In this document: piece after piece, positions 1 through 6,943 of the stretch | How the letters are laid out: every line of letters begins with the position of its first letter | Position numbering within the stretch: position 1 is the stretch's first letter | NCBI GenBank assembly: GCA_047921395.1 | Contig: JBLRWH010000066.1 | Coordinates: 1 to 13,870, forward strand | DNA length: 13,870 bases | Direction of reading: 5' to 3' | DNA from: XN24 sp047921395 | GTDB lineage: Bacteria; Pseudomonadota; Gammaproteobacteria; Steroidobacterales; XN24 | The notes under the pieces: generated by a model | Databases searched by the model: none | Told to the model about the DNA's origin: nothing | What the model saw: only the letters and a program-made list of their open reading frames with translations | Made by a program: the position numbers and the translations under genes

Positions 1-57
1 TCGGGGCTTTTCTTTTACCCCTTCACCAGACTTTCATGAATAATCCGGGCTAGGCCG
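1..57. other. Non-coding left edge, possible insertion-sequence end
   Basis: This stretch lies just downstream of the BCCT stop codon and holds no gene. Read on the minus strand from position 54 it begins CCTAGCCCGGATTATTCATG. It starts with CCTAG, as I recall some IS1380-family terminal inverted repeats do, so the element would extend to the left, outside the window. A short GGGG/CCCC inverted repeat with a T-rich centre lies at 3-21. Neither the second terminus nor a transposase is visible. The insertion-sequence reading is inference from memory; it could equally be an ordinary gene-end sequence. Confidence 0.25.
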
Positions 58-1722
58 TTACCTCGGCTCGCTCAGCAGTCCCTTGACGATCGCGTAGCAG
101 CCCGCGAGCAGCACGAGCGTGAACGGCAGGCCCGTGGACACGGCCATCGCCTGCAGCGCGACGAGCCCGCCGCCGAGTAGCAGCGCGACGGCGATGCCGC
201 CCTCGATGAAGGCCCAGAACACGCGCTGCGGCTTGGGGGCATCCACCTTGCCGCCGGCGGTGATGGTGTCGATCACGAGCGAGCCGGAGTCCGAGGAGGT
301 GATGAAGAACACCACCACCAGGACGATGCCCACGAACGAGGTGATCTCCGTCAGCGGCAGCTCGCCGAGCATCACGAACAGCTTCAGCTCCAGCGCGGCC
401 TCGCGCACACCCTCGAAGCCGCCGCCGACGAACTGGTCGATGGCCGTGCCGCCGAAGGCTGTCATCCACAGCACCGAGACGAACGAAGGCACGAGCAGCA
501 CCGCGACCAGGAATTCGCGCACCGTGCGGCCGCGGCTGACCCGGGCAATGAACATGCCTACGAACGGCGACCAGCTGATCCACCACGCCCAGTAGAAGGC
601 GGTCCAGCCCTGGCTGAAGTTCGCATCGTCGCGGAAGAACGGGTTGGACAGGGCCGGCAGGTTGACCGCGTAGGACCAGAGGTTCTCGAAAAAGCCCGTC
701 AGGATCAGCATCGTCGGCCCGACGATGAGCACGAACAGCAGCAGCAGGAAGGCCAGCACCATGTTGACCTGGGACAGGCGCTTAACCCCCTTGTCGACGC
801 CGGCGACGATGGACAGCGTGGCGACCGAGGTGATGCCCAGGATCAGCACCACCATGGTCAGGTTGCCCTCGGGCATGCCGAACAGGTAACTCAGGCCGGC
901 CGATGCCTGCGATGCGCCGATCCCGAGCGAGGTCGCGAGCCCGAACAGCGTGGCGAATACCGCCAGCATGTCGATGATGTGCCCGGGCCAGCCCCACACG
1001 CGCTCGCCGAGCAGCGGATAGAAGATGGACCGCATCGTCAGCGGCAGGCCCTTGTTGAACGAGAACAGGGCCAGCGCCAGGGCCACCACGGCGTAGATCG
1101 CCCAAGGGTGCAGTCCCCAGTGGAAGATCGTGGCGGCCATGCCGAGGCGGGCGGCGGCCTGCTGATCGCCGGCAGCCGCGCCGAGGGGCGCCCAGTCGGT
1201 CCGCACGCCGTTTTCCATGCTGATGCCGCCGAGCGCGGCATCGAAATGCGACATGGGCTCCGAGACGCCGTAGAACATCAGGCCGATGCCCATGCCCGCG
1301 GCGAATAACATGGAGAACCAGCCGATGTAGGAAAAATCCGGCGTGGCCTCCGAGCCGCCGATGCGCACCTTGCCGAGCGGAGACACGATCAGGCCCAGGC
1401 AGAGCACGACGAAGACATTCCCGGCGAGGATGAAGAACCAGGCGAGGTTGCCCGTGAGCCAATCACGCATCGCGTTGAACAGCGGCTCGACTTCATTCTG
1501 CAGGGCGAGCGTAAGCACCACGAAAAAGAGCGTCACGACGGCCGAAATCGCAAAGACCTTGCCGTGAATATCGAGACTGATGCCGAGCGGCGACGCCGTG
1601 TAGTTGTCCTGGCCGATGACGTAATCGGTGTCGATCAACTTGTGCGCGCCCTCGGGCGCAGGTACACCTTCGCTGGTCGCGCCGGAGTCCGTTGGGTTTT
1701 TATGCTGTGGGTCTTGGGCCAC
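58..1722 (-). CDS. BCCT family betaine/choline/carnitine transporter
   Basis: Inner-membrane secondary transporter of 554 residues for quaternary-ammonium osmolytes such as glycine betaine, probably driven by sodium or proton symport. About twelve hydrophobic segments follow a polar N-terminal tail of roughly 45 residues. The glycine-rich substrate/cation segment GMGIGLMFYG starts at residue 143. The family signature with its tryptophan box (W378, W380, W381, W384) is intact, followed by SPFVGMFIARVSRGRT. The start is a GTG codon, chosen because AAGGAGG sits 5 bases upstream and the N-terminal length suits the family. It lies 29 bases downstream of the usp gene on the same strand, so the two are probably co-transcribed. 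The protein ends only a few residues after the last membrane segment (LLSEPR), so it lacks the long C-terminal osmosensing tail of BetP. The family is secure; the exact substrate cannot be told from sequence. Confidence 0.95.
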   Translation of the reverse strand: MAQDPQHKNPTDSGATSEGVPAPEGAHKLIDTDYVIGQDNYTASPLGISLDIHGKVFAISAVVTLFFVVLTLALQNEVEPLFNAMRDWLTGNLAWFFILAGNVFVVLCLGLIVSPLGKVRIGGSEATPDFSYIGWFSMLFAAGMGIGLMFYGVSEPMSHFDAALGGISMENGVRTDWAPLGAAAGDQQAAARLGMAATIFHWGLHPWAIYAVVALALALFSFNKGLPLTMRSIFYPLLGERVWGWPGHIIDMLAVFATLFGLATSLGIGASQASAGLSYLFGMPEGNLTMVVLILGITSVATLSIVAGVDKGVKRLSQVNMVLAFLLLLFVLIVGPTMLILTGFFENLWSYAVNLPALSNPFFRDDANFSQGWTAFYWAWWISWSPFVGMFIARVSRGRTVREFLVAVLLVPSFVSVLWMTAFGGTAIDQFVGGGFEGVREAALELKLFVMLGELPLTEITSFVGIVLVVVFFITSSDSGSLVIDTITAGGKVDAPKPQRVFWAFIEGGIAVALLLGGGLVALQAMAVSTGLPFTLVLLAGCYAIVKGLLSEPR

Positions 1723-1751
1723 TGGTGCCTCCTTGCAGGCGGTCTTTGTGT

Positions 1752-2168
1752 TCAGGGCCGTACCAGGAACACGGAGACATTGGTGTGCTTGGCGAGCTTG
1801 TCGCCGTGGGACGGCATGATGGCATCCACCTTGTGCGGCAGATGCGTCGCCATCAGCACGAGATCGGCGCCAACGGTGCCCACCGCCTTGACGAGGATGC
1901 GATCCAGGTCTGCGGTGGGGTCATGGCTGATGAATACGCGTGAACTGGTGGGTTGCCCGTGTACGCGCGCCTGCTCTTCGGCAAACGCGGCCAGCTTGCG
2001 CTCGTACTCTTCGGGCGTCCTGGCCACCGGTCCCGGCGTATTGGCCGTCACGCTGACGTAGCAGACTTCGGCTTGGTAGTGCCGCGCGATATCCGCCGCG
2101 ATCTGCAGCGATTTTTCCAGCGCATCCAGGTGCGCAAGGTCGACTGGAACCATGATTTTGCGGTACAT
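1752..2168 (-). CDS. Universal stress protein (UspA family)
   Basis: Small single-domain cytoplasmic Usp protein of 138 residues, the usual family length. The N-terminal strand IMVPVDL, the helix after it, the central VCYVSV strand, ADLVLMATH at 101-109 and the C-terminal VSVFLVR strand follow the Usp fold. The usual nucleotide-binding loop G-x2-G-x9-G(S/T) is not conserved: where it should lie (about 107-121) the protein reads ATHLPHKVDAIMPSH, with all three glycines replaced. It may therefore not bind ATP in the standard way. It is the first gene of a probable two-gene unit with the BCCT transporter. Usp proteins linked to osmolyte transporters are known (TeaD with the ectoine TRAP carrier TeaABC), so a role in tuning transporter activity is a reasonable inference. 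The ATG start has GGGAAG about 9 bases upstream. Confidence 0.9.
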   Translation of the reverse strand: MYRKIMVPVDLAHLDALEKSLQIAADIARHYQAEVCYVSVTANTPGPVARTPEEYERKLAAFAEEQARVHGQPTSSRVFISHDPTADLDRILVKAVGTVGADLVLMATHLPHKVDAIMPSHGDKLAKHTNVSVFLVRP

Positions 2169-2213
2169 GCCCGGTCACTTCCCTATGGCTGCTCGATGGA
2201 TTCCAGGCCAGTC

Positions 2214-2239
2214 GACGCGCGAAAGATATCGCCCGCGTC
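2214..2239. promoter_or_regulatory. Inverted repeat in usp leader
   Basis: GACGCG at 2214-2219 pairs with CGCGTC at 2234-2239 across a 14-base centre, and two further flanking bases pair beyond one mismatch. It lies 46-71 bases upstream of the usp start. It could be a leader hairpin or an operator, or chance in GC-rich DNA. No protein is assigned. Confidence 0.2.
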
Positions 2240-2333
2240 AACCAGCGCCATCCGGACAACCTAACATGTCTTGCGTGCGAGGGACCAATCGCACAGCCCA
2301 GAAAAGGCTATGAATAAAGCCATGAAAACACGA

Positions 2334-2363
2334 ATTACACGCATTTCCGGCGCGCGATTGCAA
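2334..2363 (-). promoter_or_regulatory. Candidate sigma70-type promoter for usp-BCCT
   Basis: On the minus strand TTGCAA (2358-2363) stands as a possible -35 box (4 of 6 consensus bases) and TGTAAT (2334-2339) as a -10 box (5 of 6), with an 18-base spacer. It lies between the DUF1499 stop codon and the usp start and would give a leader of roughly 155 bases. Position and -10 match are reasonable, but this is pattern matching only. Confidence 0.3.
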
Positions 2364-2392
2364 CATCGTCACGGCGACAAGGCCGTGCTGCT

Positions 2393-3106
2393 TCAGCGTT
2401 CCCCGAGGGTGCCGAGGAAGCTGCGGATTCGCGCCGCGTTGGCGCCGACGTCGCTGCGTCCGACGCGCGACTTCGAGCGCATGTCGACGACGCTGGCGCC
2501 GTTGTCCGGGGTAATGCGAATGACAACGTCATCCTTGAAGCCGAACCAGAAGGTTGTGGCCGTCGCCTCGATCCTGCCGTCCTCCGGCACCGCGGCGACA
2601 ATCTCCCACCCCGCGTCGCGCGCAGTTGCCAGCGCCTGTTCGAATGCGCGCGCGGGCGGCAGGTCCAGCCTGAGCGGGCGGATCTCCGGATAGGCTTCGC
2701 GCTGCTCGGCCGCCACTTCCTCGCCGGCATACCCGGGCGGATTAGGGGCGTCGGCGCGCAACGGCAGCACCGCCACGAATACGGGTGGATTCTCTGTGTC
2801 CGTAGTGATGTCGTGGATGTACGGGAGCGAGCGCACTGTCTGCAGCCCGTTCCACGGCACCCAGGCGGTAGCCGCGCCAATCACCAGCGCCAGCCCGAGC
2901 ATGGCCCCGGCGCCCCGACGCGTCCTTGGGATCGCGAGCAGGACCAGCGCCAAAGCGGCACCGGCGAGGCCGGCAAAGAACGCCCAGCGCATCATCAGGA
3001 AGCCGGTGCCGAATTCCCACCACCCGAACCGGGTGCCGGGACCGGCGAGCAGCAGCAACAGGGCGGCGATGACCGCGACAATCAGTGCTATGGGAGAGAG
3101 TTTCAT
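2393..3106 (-). CDS. DUF1499 family membrane protein
   Basis: Protein of 237 residues with hydrophobic segments at about 5-22, 35-58 and 66-83, followed by a soluble C-terminal DUF1499 domain (about 95-235). The typical domain opening IHDITTDTENPPVF is clear. The family is widespread in proteobacteria and its biochemical function is not known. The start is the ATG opening MKLSPIAL, which begins directly with the first membrane segment. The open frame extends much further upstream, but only as the antisense of the cupin gene and without family-like sequence. No strong Shine-Dalgarno site is seen. It is transcribed divergently from the cupin gene, with 138 bases between the starts; nothing distinct beyond the cupin ribosome binding site was recognised there. 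Confidence 0.85.
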   Translation of the reverse strand: MKLSPIALIVAVIAALLLLLAGPGTRFGWWEFGTGFLMMRWAFFAGLAGAALALVLLAIPRTRRGAGAMLGLALVIGAATAWVPWNGLQTVRSLPYIHDITTDTENPPVFVAVLPLRADAPNPPGYAGEEVAAEQREAYPEIRPLRLDLPPARAFEQALATARDAGWEIVAAVPEDGRIEATATTFWFGFKDDVVIRITPDNGASVVDMRSKSRVGRSDVGANAARIRSFLGTLGER

Positions 3107-3244
3107 GTGTGAAGCCGAGCTGATGAAATTGCCGAAAGCATACCGCGTCCCGGGACTCGAAGACGCGTGAGGTCGTGGAATGGACCCGTGGCGGGGCCAC
3201 CGAGCCGGCAGGTAGGATACTCCCTGGCTGCAGAGGAAATCGTG

Positions 3245-3946
3245 ATGCGCGTGAATGCAGATTTCGGCGCCAGGGTCGTGTCGGTCCCCGGCGATCGCGC
3301 GTGGGTGCCTTCGCCGATGCCGGGTGTCGAGCGACAGATGCTCGACCGCGTTGGCGGGGAGGTGGCCCGGGCGACCTCGCTCGTGCGCTATGCGCCGGGC
3401 AGCCGCTTTGCCGAGCACAGGCACCCCGGTGGCGAGGAATTTCTGGTGCTCGAGGGCGTATTTTCCGACGAATCCGGCGACTATCCCGCCGGCAACTACG
3501 TCCGCAATCCCATCGGCAGCGGTCATGCACCGCATACCGTGCCCGGGTGCACGATCTTCGTGAAGCTGTTCCAGTTCGCCGCCGATGACACCACGGCGAT
3601 CGCTATCGATACCAGGACCGAGCCTTGGCGCCAGGGGCTCGTCCCCGGCCTCGCCGTGCAGCCGCTGCACTCGCACGGGACCGAGCACACGGCGCTGGTA
3701 CGGTGGGCGCCGGGCACGGTCTTCAACCGCCACACGCACTGGGGCGGCGAGGAAATCTACGTGCTCGAGGGGACCTTCGAGGACGAGTTCGGCCGGTATC
3801 CGGCGGGCAGCTGGATCCGCAGCCCGCATCTCTCGTCGCATGCGCCGTTCAGCGCGGAGGGCTGCACCATCTTCGTCAAGACGGGCCACCTCGACGAGGC
3901 CACACTCTCCAGGTGGTTGGCGCCGTCGTCGTCGGGCTCAGCCTAG
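3245..3946 (+). CDS. Two-domain cupin protein, ChrR-cupin-like
   Basis: Protein of 233 residues built from two tandem cupin domains. Both carry the complete motif G-x5-H-x-H-x3-E-x6-G: H58, H60 and E64 in the first half, H163, H165 and E169 in the second. Each also has a distal histidine (H94 and H199), so both halves should bind a metal. The halves are alike (GGEEFLVLEG versus GGEEIYVLEG, then YPAG and GCTIFVK in both), showing an internal duplication. The nearest family I recognise is the cupin domain of the anti-sigma factor ChrR, but the N-terminal zinc-binding anti-sigma domain is absent and no sigma-factor gene is nearby, so this may be an enzyme or small-molecule sensor. ATG at 3245 is preferred over upstream 3167 because AGAGGA lies about 8 bases before it. 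The stop overlaps the next gene's stop by 3 bases. Confidence 0.85.
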   Translation: MRVNADFGARVVSVPGDRAWVPSPMPGVERQMLDRVGGEVARATSLVRYAPGSRFAEHRHPGGEEFLVLEGVFSDESGDYPAGNYVRNPIGSGHAPHTVPGCTIFVKLFQFAADDTTAIAIDTRTEPWRQGLVPGLAVQPLHSHGTEHTALVRWAPGTVFNRHTHWGGEEIYVLEGTFEDEFGRYPAGSWIRSPHLSSHAPFSAEGCTIFVKTGHLDEATLSRWLAPSSSGSA

Positions 3947-4455
3947 TCGGCCGCGTCCCCTTCGAGCCGTTCCCGAACGGCATCCTCCAGCCGGGTAAGC
4001 CCGTGGGCCTGGCCGAACTCGATCGCGGCTTCCGTATCCATGCCCAGCTCGGTCCCGGCGTGCAACGCGTACAGCGCGCCGACCCGGTTGCCGCTGCCAC
4101 AGTGCAGCAGGGCCGGCTGATCGCCGATCTCCTCGAGGAGTGCTCCGAAGGTCCGCACGTTCTCGGGCGTCAGGTCCGCGGGTCCGGAGATCGGCAGATG
4201 CAGGTAGCGCATGCCGAGCTCGTTCACCAGGGCTGCCTCGTCATAATCGATGGGTTCTTCGTCGGTGCGCAGGTTGACGACCACGCGGATTCCGGCCGCG
4301 GCGGCCGCCCGCAGCGCAGCCTCGTCCGGCTGGCCGCCGATCAGGACTTTTTCGCTGGGCTGCAGCTTGTGCGGGATTTCAGGCAGCTCGCCCGCGAGTG
4401 CGTTCGTCGCACTCAGGAGCAGGAGCAGCAGCAATGATGCGCGGAATGAAATCAT
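3943..4455 (-). CDS. Exported DUF442-type phosphatase-like protein
   Basis: Protein of 170 residues with a signal peptide (MISFRASLLLLLLLSATNALA, likely cut near residue 21-22), so probably periplasmic. The mature part resembles the DUF442/beta-lactamase-hydrolase-associated phosphatase group: LIGGQPDEAAL, VVNLRTDEE (D65 a possible acid), and the active-site loop HCGSGNRVG with C119 and R124. Cysteine and arginine are four residues apart, as in rhodaneses, whereas classical tyrosine phosphatases have five. The substrate is unknown. An ATG 39 bases upstream (4494) is in frame, but ATG 4455 is chosen because GAGG precedes it closely and the protein then opens with the signal peptide. It is convergent with the cupin gene and divergent from the UPF0324 gene. 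Confidence 0.82.
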   Translation of the reverse strand: MISFRASLLLLLLLSATNALAGELPEIPHKLQPSEKVLIGGQPDEAALRAAAAAGIRVVVNLRTDEEPIDYDEAALVNELGMRYLHLPISGPADLTPENVRTFGALLEEIGDQPALLHCGSGNRVGALYALHAGTELGMDTEAAIEFGQAHGLTRLEDAVRERLEGDAAD

Positions 4456-4531
4456 GTTCGCCTCGCTGGGTGCGTGTGAATTTCGATGCGTCATATTCTA
4501 ACTGAGACGAGCCGCGGGATATGATGCGCAC
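4456..4531. promoter_or_regulatory. Divergent promoter region, phosphatase-like / UPF0324 genes
   Basis: This 76-base interval must hold the start signals of both flanking genes. On the minus strand TAGAAT (4495-4500) could be a -10 box for the phosphatase-like gene; no good -35 box is seen at the right distance. If used, transcription would begin downstream of the alternative ATG at 4494, which agrees with the shorter protein. No clear plus-strand promoter was found. Confidence 0.25.
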
Positions 4532-5587
4532 ATGCAGCATCCGCCCGGAACCAGGGACGCATTCACGGGCATGTTCATCGCCGGCGCGATTGCGCTGGCG
4601 GCGACGCTGGTGCCGGCAGCGCTGGCCGTGTTGCCGGAGCCGCTCGCCGGCCTTCCCGTAAGCCCGATCCTGGTGGCGATCCTGCTGGGTCTCGCGCTCG
4701 CCCCCGCGGCCCGCGCGCATCCGGGTTGGGCGCCGGGGCTGCAATTCGCGGCCGCGCCGCTCTTGAGGCTCGCGGTGATGCTGATCGGCCTGCGACTCTC
4801 GCTCGCCCAGGTCGGCGTCCTCGGGCTGCAGGCGATTCCGATGGTCGTGGCGGCGCTAGCCAGCGGGCTGGGCCTGGCCTGGTTGCTGGGCCGCCTGCTC
4901 GGCACTGGCGCGAAGCTCACGGCGCTCCTCGCGGTGGGTTCCGCCATCTGCGGCGCGTCGGCGATCGCGGCCACCGCGCCTGCGTTGCGGCCGCGCGCGG
5001 AGGAGACCGCGTACGCCCTGGCCTGCGTGGCCCTGTTCGGCCTCGTGGCCACCCTCATCTATCCCTGGCTGCTCAACGGCTGGCTGCACGACGGGCGCCT
5101 GGTCGGCCTGGTGCTCGGCGCAGCCATCCAGGACACGTCGCAGGTCACCGCCGCGGCCCTGCTGTCCGAGCAGACCTATGGCCATGCCGAGGTGGTAGCC
5201 GCCGCCACCGTGACCAAGCTGCTGCGCAACCTGTCGATGCTGGTCGTGATCCCGGCCGTGGTCTGGTGGGCATTGCGCGATGAGCCGAGAGGGCCCGCCA
5301 GGCCCCCGTTCCCGCTGTTCATCGTCGGCTTTCTCGCCCTGGCGGCCGTGCGCAGCGCGGGCGATGTCTTCGTGGGTGAGGCCGCCGCCTGGGATGCGTT
5401 CCTGCGTGTGGCCTCGCTGGGCAGCGGCTTCCTGTTCGCGATGGCGATGGCGGCGATCGGCATGGGCATCCGCGTCCAGGCCCTGAAAGCCCTGGGTGTA
5501 AAGCCCGCGATCGTGGCCCTGACGACCGCGCTGGGTATGCTCGCCTGTGCCTTGCTGATGATCGCCCTGGTCGGAGGCCCTGCCTAG
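4532..5587 (+). CDS. UPF0324/YeiH family putative sulfate exporter
   Basis: Polytopic inner-membrane protein of 351 residues with about ten hydrophobic segments. Conserved family blocks are present: SPILVAILLGL near the N-terminus, LRLAVMLIGLRLSL, the reentrant-like AICGASAIAA, and GAAIQDTSQVTAAA in the second half, followed by ATVTKLLRN. These identify UPF0324 (YeiH/YadS-type). The family is often labelled a sulfate exporter, but that function rests on little direct evidence, so the substrate should be treated as unknown. The ATG start gives a normal family length; its Shine-Dalgarno site is weak. It is transcribed alone, divergent from the phosphatase-like gene and convergent with gabT, whose stop codon it overlaps. 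Confidence 0.88.
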   Translation: MQHPPGTRDAFTGMFIAGAIALAATLVPAALAVLPEPLAGLPVSPILVAILLGLALAPAARAHPGWAPGLQFAAAPLLRLAVMLIGLRLSLAQVGVLGLQAIPMVVAALASGLGLAWLLGRLLGTGAKLTALLAVGSAICGASAIAATAPALRPRAEETAYALACVALFGLVATLIYPWLLNGWLHDGRLVGLVLGAAIQDTSQVTAAALLSEQTYGHAEVVAAATVTKLLRNLSMLVVIPAVVWWALRDEPRGPARPPFPLFIVGFLALAAVRSAGDVFVGEAAAWDAFLRVASLGSGFLFAMAMAAIGMGIRVQALKALGVKPAIVALTTALGMLACALLMIALVGGPA

Positions 5588-6909
5588 CCGGCGGCCGCCA
5601 CGGCCGCACTCAACGCGGCCTCGAGCATGTCCAGGCCCTCGTCGAGAACACTGTGCTCGATAGTCAGCGGCACCATCAGGCGCAGCACGTTGCCGTAGCT
5701 CCCGCAGGACAGCAGCAGCAGGCCGCGTTCGCGCGCCTCGGCGATGACCGCGCGGGTGAGCTCCGGCGCCGGGCGCTCCGGATCGCCCTCGTGGCACAGT
5801 TCCAGCGCCACCATCGCGCCGAGCCCGCGCACGTCCGCAATGCAGGCCTGGTGCCCCGCCAGTTCCTTCAGCCGGGCCTGCATGCGCAGGCCGAGGTCGC
5901 TGGCGCGATCGCAGAGGCTTTCCTCGTCAATCACGTCGAGCACGGCGAGCGCAGCCTCGCAGGCGATCGGGCTGCCGGCGTAGGTGCTGCCGAGGCCGCC
6001 CGGGTGGAGCGCATCCATGACCTCCGCGCGGCCCGTCACGGCCGCGATCGGGAAGCCGCCCCCCAGGCCCTTCGCCATGGTGATGATGTCCGGCACGACG
6101 CCGCTGTGCTCGATGCCGAACATGCGTCCCGTGCGCGCCATGCCGGACTGGACCTCGTCCGAGATCAGCAGGATGCCGTGCTTGTCGGCCAGCGCGCGCA
6201 GGCGCTGCAGGAACTCGGCCGGGGCCGGGTAGTAACCGCCTTCTCCCTGGACGGGCTCGATCATGAAGGCGGCGACGCGGCTGGGCTCGATGTCGCTCTT
6301 GAACAGCATCTCGAGCGCGTGGATCGCGTCCGCGACCCCGATGCCGTGGAACTCGCACGGGAAGGGCGCATGGAAGATCTCGCCGGGGAACGGTCCCACG
6401 CCGAGCTTGTACGGATCGACCTTGCCGGTGAGGCCCAGCGCCAGCAGCGTGCGACCGTGGAAGCCGCCGTGGAAGGCGATCACGCCAGGGCGGCCCGTAT
6501 AGGCTCGCGCGATCTTGATCGAGTTCTCGACGGCCTCGGCGCCGGTGTTGATCAGCATGGTCCTCTTGGCGAATTCGCCCGGCGCAAGCGCGTTGAGGCG
6601 CTCGCAGAGCGTCACGTAGCCGTCGTAGGCGACGACCTGGAAGCAGGTGTGGGTGAATGCCGCCAGCTGGCGCTGCGCGGCTTCGATGACCCTGGGATGG
6701 CAATGGCCGGTGTTGACGACGGCGATGCCGGCGACAAAGTCGATGTAGCGCCGTCCCTCGACATCCCAGATCTCAGCGTTCCGGGCGCGGGCGGCGAATA
6801 CCGGGTGTCCCTGGCCGACGCCGCGCGGCAATGCGGCGGAGCGTCGCGCCATCTGCCCGGCGTTGGTCACGGCGGGAGACAGCGTGGTGGGCTCGATGCT
6901 GGCGTTCAT
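5584..6909 (-). CDS. gabT: 4-aminobutyrate aminotransferase
   Basis: Cytoplasmic pyridoxal-phosphate enzyme of 441 residues that moves the amino group of GABA to 2-oxoglutarate, giving succinate semialdehyde and glutamate. It is a class III aminotransferase close in sequence to E. coli GabT along its whole length: IPRGVGQ-like opening, GIAVVNTGHCHP, HTCFQVVAYD, GGFHGRTLLALGLTGKVDPY, IEPVQGEGGYY, ISDEVQSG (D251, Q254) and TMAKGLGGGFP with the cofactor lysine K280. The ATG at 6909 is preferred because GGAG lies 7 bases upstream; an ATG at 6921 with weaker GGAA would add four residues. It lies 34 bases downstream of gabD on the same strand, so the two form an operon. The last four bases (CTAG) are shared with the stop of the convergent UPF0324 gene. 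Confidence 0.95.
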   Translation of the reverse strand: MNASIEPTTLSPAVTNAGQMARRSAALPRGVGQGHPVFAARARNAEIWDVEGRRYIDFVAGIAVVNTGHCHPRVIEAAQRQLAAFTHTCFQVVAYDGYVTLCERLNALAPGEFAKRTMLINTGAEAVENSIKIARAYTGRPGVIAFHGGFHGRTLLALGLTGKVDPYKLGVGPFPGEIFHAPFPCEFHGIGVADAIHALEMLFKSDIEPSRVAAFMIEPVQGEGGYYPAPAEFLQRLRALADKHGILLISDEVQSGMARTGRMFGIEHSGVVPDIITMAKGLGGGFPIAAVTGRAEVMDALHPGGLGSTYAGSPIACEAALAVLDVIDEESLCDRASDLGLRMQARLKELAGHQACIADVRGLGAMVALELCHEGDPERPAPELTRAVIAEARERGLLLLSCGSYGNVLRLMVPLTIEHSVLDEGLDMLEAALSAAVAAAG

Positions 6910-6943
6910 GCGGTTCTCCATGAAGTGGTTCCGGGGGCGCGCC

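Noticed and set aside
3..21. GGGG/CCCC inverted repeat as terminator of the BCCT gene
   Set aside because: A four-pair stem with an 11-base loop and no following T-run on the minus strand does not make a convincing terminator.
2301..2321. Possible terminator hairpin after the DUF1499 gene (GGCT/AGCC followed by TTTTC on the minus strand)
   Set aside because: The stem is only four base pairs with an eight-base loop and the T-run is short; too weak to call.
3107..3244. Promoter boxes between the divergent DUF1499 and cupin genes (TATGCT on minus, TAGGAT on plus)
   Set aside because: Each matches only 4 of 6 consensus bases and has no acceptable -35 partner.
3107..3889. Upstream extension of the DUF1499 frame by 261 codons
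   Set aside because: The extension is antisense to the cupin gene and lacks family-like sequence; the membrane protein starts naturally at 3106 with its first hydrophobic segment.
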